A DNA stretch of 26,745 nucleotides from Mnemiopsis leidyi (Eukaryota > Ctenophora > Tentaculata > Lobata > Bolinopsidae), in contig JH154726.1 in the NCBI GenBank assembly GCA_000226015.1, positions 30,477 to 57,221 on the forward strand, given 5' to 3'. Shown in pieces: positions 22,901 to 26,745 of the stretch; the stretch's first letter is position 1; every line of letters starts with the position of its first letter. The position numbers were made by a program, and so were the translations under genes. Below the pieces are notes generated by a model, which searched no databases, was not told where the DNA came from, and saw only the letters and a program-made list of their open reading frames with translations.

Positions 22901-23952
22901 ATGAATCAACCTGAGATGCGCACAGTGGCCTAACCAAAAGTTTCCCCTTGGCCCCCATATGGCACTTCTGGTTAATTCTTGAAAAATTGCCAAAAAACTA
23001 AATAAAAATTGAAGTTTATAACGATTTATTGTACAGCACAAGCACCTTCTCAAGATTTTTGTTCAGAGAGAATGAAGCTCAATTCCCATTTCTGCCAATC
23101 CTAGAGGAGTGAGCAGTGCTTAGGGCATTTCTCTATGCAATATTCTTAGGTCAACTCAGCCAAATGACCAGGAGACCATGATTGTGGGTAATATGAGGAG
23201 GGCCTCTATTAAAAGATTTATAATCTTCCAAGTGCCCCTTCAGTACAACTGTTAAAGCCTGGGTACAGGTGTTACAAATTAAAAAAATACAAATTAGATA
23301 TTTGCCTCGAATGAGGATCTGACAAAGCCAGACAAGACGATTTAGTGCCCCCTCAGGACCTCGACCCCTGGCTTAGCCCATACTGCCGGGGCTTTGTTAT
23401 GTCACTAAATGAATGAAACTAAAAAGATTGAATAACACTAAAAAATTTGAATGAAACTGAAAATGTATATTTTCATTTCTTTATTTATTTATTAAATGAG
23501 AGAAATTAATCACCAGTAAAATACCTGATGGAAAAAACCACTATCTAAATCAAGCCGAAGTGTCTCTCGAGCTTTGAATAAAATCTCACAGATCAATCAC
23601 CAAAGTTTTCATAACAGTCTTGCTGTAATAACTCATATAGCTTTTATTCACCAGGTCATCAGCAACTGGAGCTCACAATGGATTTAGTAAAGTAGGAGCA
23701 GCACTTGGAACATTTTTGACAGAATACTTAGATTCTGTTAAAATAAGCCACAGCATAACTGTCTTAGTAATAGTGTTGGTCATTTCGAGTGTGGCAACAA
23801 TATTTTTACAGCTGGAGACCAAAGATAAATCGTTGGCAGATGGAAATGATTCCGATGAGATGACTGTAAAAGGAGCTAATTTTCCTCTTGATGATAGAAA
23901 AATAAAAATTAGTGTCAAAATGAGTCCACAATGTGAGGAATTAGAAATGTGA
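19950..23952 (+). CDS. Major facilitator transporter, synaptic vesicle 2-related (SVOP/SV2-like)
   Basis: Ten exons: 19950-20077, 20184-20308, 20490-20585, 20702-20830, 20950-21060, 21186-21335, 21572-21716, 21838-22070, 22489-22675 and 23655-23952. All junctions are GT-AG and in phase, giving 533 residues. An acidic N-terminus (FDEDIELEEENP) precedes VSECIELIGYGRYHWK, which corresponds to the EAIGFGKFQWK region just before TM1 in vertebrate SVOP. MFS motif A is GLLADIYGRKK at 117-127 between TM2 and TM3, and its second-half echo EYWGRRP is at 373-379. WRYLILLAALP precedes the central loop, and PENYPTYLRSSATGAHNG matches the TM10-TM11 loop of the family. The tail is cytoplasmic and acidic. 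The family sits in vesicle or plasma membranes; the substrate is unknown, and sugar or organic ion transport is only inference. A start at 19860 would add 30 residues, but an acceptor-like CTTATAG at 19932-19938 makes 19950 more likely. Confidence 0.88.
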
Positions 23953-23955
23953 AGG

Positions 23956-23961
23956 AATAAA
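23956..23961 (+). terminator. Polyadenylation signal of the SVOP-like gene
   Basis: AATAAA lies three bases past the TGA. It is the only canonical hexamer tight against the stop of any gene in the window, although another AATAAA-like site follows near 24027. The cleavage site cannot be seen. Confidence 0.5.
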
Positions 23962-24791
23962 ATTTGTTCAGCCATATTTAAAATGCTTCAAAGGAGAGGT
24001 AAACAATGTGAAGTAACTAATTGATGTAATAAAAATGTTAAACTGATTTTGAGAAAAAATGAAATTTTACTTATTGTTGATTCCAGTAAATTGTTTTTGT
24101 TAAACCGGTTATTGACTGGAGATTATATTAATCTAAAGTTTTTATTCACCAGGTCATTACAATTCATCTGCATGCAAGCATTTAACATCTCTCTCGAAAA
24201 AACATGTCTCTTTAATCTGGATGGAAACTTTATTGCCTGGCGTTATAAATGCAACAATTCACAACAACTCTACAACACTTTTCCCATAGAATGAGGGTAG
24301 GACAAATTCAGACAAGGCAGCGTGCACCCTTTTAGCATTTTAATTTTAGTCTCTTTTCGCTTCGAATGAGAGTCGGACAAAGTCAAACAATGAATAATCC
24401 ATAAATCATCAATGATCAAAGATCAAAGATGTATATTTTTTATCGAAAACTTTTCAAAATATTTCAGCAATTAATTACATCAATGAATATACAAACATGC
24501 TAAAATGCTGTAATATAATGACGGGAATCGGGATACCAAAACGTAGTTAACGGCCATCAAGCTGGCACCTACACAAGAAGGCCCCTTCAGAATCTCCAAG
24601 GCTTCTGGAGAAGATTTTCGTGTTGCTTAGTGATAAATGGCAAGAAACTTAAATTTATTGTTTTATTGAAATTTATTGTTTTATTGTAATTGAGAAATGG
24701 AATTAATTAAATATTTGAACAAATATTGATTATCAATTATTATTTTATAAATCATCGATAGTTGAAATAAGCGATGATTTCAATCATGTGC

Positions 24792-24926
24792 TTGACGGGA
24801 TCATAACCGTCAGCTTTGAGCTGCGAGAGTCGGTTTGCCTGGGGACCTCAGGCTAATGAACGGAGGGAAACGTAGAGAGAGCCGCGCATCGCCCGGTAAG
24901 AGTCGGTTATCATATCACCGCGACAA
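24792..24926 (+). mobile_element. MITE-like module, copy 1 (longest, most diverged)
   Basis: The left end is TTGACGGGATCATAACCGTC and the right end finishes ATCACCGCGACAA, the inverted form of the family's other end. The middle is longer than in the other copies. Flanking target-site similarity is weak (TCATGTGC versus TCGTGTTG). Confidence 0.5.
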
Positions 24927-25036
24927 TCGTGTTGTCAGACGATGCCTGACATGCTGCCGCAAAGCGGCAGCCCCCGGCCCCCGCGCGCAATTGAAAATTT
25001 AATTTGAAAATTGAAATTGTGCCGCAACGCAAGGCA

Positions 25037-25121
25037 TTGACGAGATGATATCCGTCTAACGTTCTAAACGAGGAGAGCAGAAAACTGCGAGCCGCGCGCG
25101 GGTCGGGTAACATCTCGACAA
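25037..25121 (+). mobile_element. MITE-like module, copy 2 (85 bp with perfect 9-bp target duplication)
   Basis: The terminal sequences TTGACGAGATGATATCCGTC and, inverted from the other end, TTGTCGAGATGTTACCCGAC agree at 16 of 20 positions. The same nine bases, CGCAAGGCA, lie at 25028-25036 and 25122-25130, immediately outside the element. Terminal inverted repeats with a 9-bp duplication and no coding capacity are what a non-autonomous Mutator-type element would leave. Confidence 0.75.
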
Positions 25122-25293
25122 CGCAAGGCAACAATATAATGCATCCCAATTGTGCGCGCACAGCGCAAGCCACACTGCCACATGGCCATGTTGCATGTAA
25201 GCTTAGTTACTCAGCTCTAGCCAAAGGCCTTTTCCAGCTGCAGCCGCGCGTATTAGGTGACTAAGCTTAGCACGGTGTTAGCGAGCTAGTGAC

Positions 25294-25357
25294 TTGTCGC
25301 GGTGATACTCGACTTTTAACGTTTCGTTAAAACGGTAGACGGATAAAATCTCGTTAA
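25294..25357 (-). mobile_element. MITE-like module, copy 3 (inverted)
   Basis: It begins TTGTCGCGGTGATACTCGAC and ends GACGGATAAAATCTCGTTAA, the inverse of the TTGACGAGAT end. The flanks GCTAGTGAC and GCTGGCGAA agree at six of nine positions, fitting a decayed target duplication. Confidence 0.6.
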
Positions 25358-25578
25358 GCTGGCGAAATGTCATAATTTTGAGCCGCGCGAGCTCATACAT
25401 TTGGGCTATATTGGTTAATAGCAATAAATATAAACAATTTAGCAATTGTGTTGCTCTTGCCAAGTCAAAATAGCCTGGTGAATCGCGCTTTATTGGAACT
25501 CCCATGTTGCATGTAATTTTTGCGGCGCGCATGCCAGAAGTGCAAAGTGGCAGGTAGTGCAGTTGTACAGCATGCACC

Positions 25579-25671
25579 TTGACGAGATGATATCCATCTA
25601 ACGTTCTAACGAAACAGGAGAGCAGCAAACTGCGAGCCGCGCCGTGCGCGGGTCGGGTAACACCTAGAAAA
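25579..25671 (+). mobile_element. MITE-like module, copy 4
   Basis: It matches copy 2 closely over its whole length, with one substitution in the first 30 bases (TTGACGAGATGATATCCATC) and the shared middle words GGAGAGCAG and ACTGCGAGCCGCGC. The right end has drifted to CACCTAGAAAA. The flanks CATGCACC and CATACACC differ at one position. Confidence 0.7.
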
Positions 25672-25777
25672 CATACACCCTCCGTCACATTTTACATTTT
25701 ATTCCAACGAATTTTTACTTCCGCTTCGAATGAGGGTCTGACAGGGTCTGACAAAGTTACCAAGTGTTTAGAGCAGG

Positions 25778-25847
25778 TTGTCGCGGTAATACCCGATCCT
25801 TTCGCAGCTAAAAGCTGTTAGAACGTTAGACGGAAATAATCTTGTCA
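25778..25847 (-). mobile_element. MITE-like module, copy 5 (inverted)
   Basis: It begins TTGTCGCGGTAATACCCGAT and ends with the inverse of TTGACAAGATTATTTCCGTC, keeping the internal word GTTAGAACGTTAGACGGA shared inverted with copies 2 and 4. The middle is an unrelated GCAGCTAAAAGCTG palindrome. Its flanks show no clear duplication. Confidence 0.6.
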
Positions 25848-26745
25848 AAAACAGGGTATTTAATGTATAATTAATTCATACATTATACTAGAAAATAAAT
25901 ACTGTTGATATATTAGACAGCAGACGCAGAATTATCCTTCAATTGGATGGAGACCTCGCCATGTAACATGTATGTATATTGTATATGTGTGTAAATCTTT
26001 ATTCAGATGTTCTAACTACAAAAATGCATAATGTTAGTAAAGACCAATTTTTATTGCTTTTTTCTATTATTTTGTATATATTAAAGGTGCGACTAGTATT
26101 ATTGAGCGATGAAGGAGCCAGACTAACAAGCGCTGTGATGATGTGTATTGTCATAATTGTAAATTTTATACGGTTTGAATTACACCTTTTAATGAGAAGC
26201 AGTTCTCATTTGCTCTTATTTACTTGCATTTATTTTATTTTCATTGTTTTTTATATATTATTTATATGCAACCAATGATAGACCTATCATAGTTGAATAA
26301 TTGATAAGCTATTGCCTTCATAAACGTGTATTCTTTTTCGACACGTGACACACACAATTTCTGAGTGAAGCGAGTGATAACATAACTTTGAGTAAACTCA
26401 TGCAGATCACAATATACAGTACAAGGAGGTGGGTAACGTTAGTAAGCTCCTCTTGCAATGCACAAACCCATCTATAAAAGACTTGTACTCGTCATCGAGT
26501 GATACAGAGTATCCTAAACATTAAAAGGTTAGCAATTAAAAAACTATCAATACAAACAATACAAAAAGAGAAGACATGCAGAAATAGCTTACAAGAGTTT
26601 AAGAGAAATCATACATGCCGAGCAACATGCAGAGAAATAAAACCGTTTAGTTATTTTACTTCAGTTATTTTATCAGGATTTCTAATTTGTTCTAGACCAC
26701 ATGCATTTTTTAAATTGAATGATAGGATAAATGAAGGATTGGTTA

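Larger units (their letters stand above)
23962..26745. other. Repeat-rich region after the transporter gene
   Basis: No supported gene. It holds a possible alternative last exon (24152-24294), four dispersed copies of a GAATGAG motif (one of them upstream at 23311), five MITE-like modules between 24792 and 25847 with local GC-rich patches, and AT-rich sequence from 25850 to the end. The 99-residue hydrophobic frame at 25979-26278 has no domain and I treat it as chance. Confidence 0.55.

Noticed and set aside
24910..25688. Two minus-strand frames sharing the words RTLDGYHLV
   Set aside because: The shared words come from MITE copies 2 and 4, not from related proteins.
25979..26278. 99-residue hydrophobic frame
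   Set aside because: AT-rich sequence gives such frames by chance. No family match, no exon signals and no neighbour support.

Overview
The window is nuclear DNA of an invertebrate animal, probably marine. The reasons are GT-AG introns in every gene, animal-type receptors with LDL-receptor class A (LDLa) modules, a ciliary nucleoside diphosphate kinase homologue, a synaptic-vesicle-2-related transporter, a tRNA-derived SINE-like element and abundant small repeats. I cannot name the phylum. The sequence is AT-rich and looks like a draft assembly, with one 10-base run of N.

Layout: 1-4012 has no recognisable gene but holds several repeats. 4013-8247 is a complete five-exon gene (copy A) for a large receptor with a signal peptide, a cysteine-rich ectodomain, LDLa modules and a rhodopsin-class seven-helix domain of the relaxin-receptor (RXFP/LGR type C) kind, without leucine-rich repeats. 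8248-12365 is intergenic with strong hairpins. 12366-15636 is a tandem paralogue (copy B), interrupted by the N-gap and by an apparent pogo/Tigger-like insertion. 15637-17976 is intergenic with two tandem-repeat blocks. 17977-18834 on the minus strand holds four exons of an NME5-type gene. 19950-23952 on the plus strand is a complete ten-exon SVOP/SV2-like major-facilitator transporter gene. 23962-26745 is a repeat-rich tail that includes five copies of what I read as a previously unlabelled MITE family.

The two receptors are a local duplication with matching intron phases. Their sequence identity is mosaic. Their shared novelty is a very long and strongly conserved second extracellular loop. 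The kinase and transporter genes are divergently arranged with about 1.1 kb between coding starts. There is no evidence that these three gene types act in one pathway; the neighbourhood reads as ordinary animal gene order rather than an operon or defence island.
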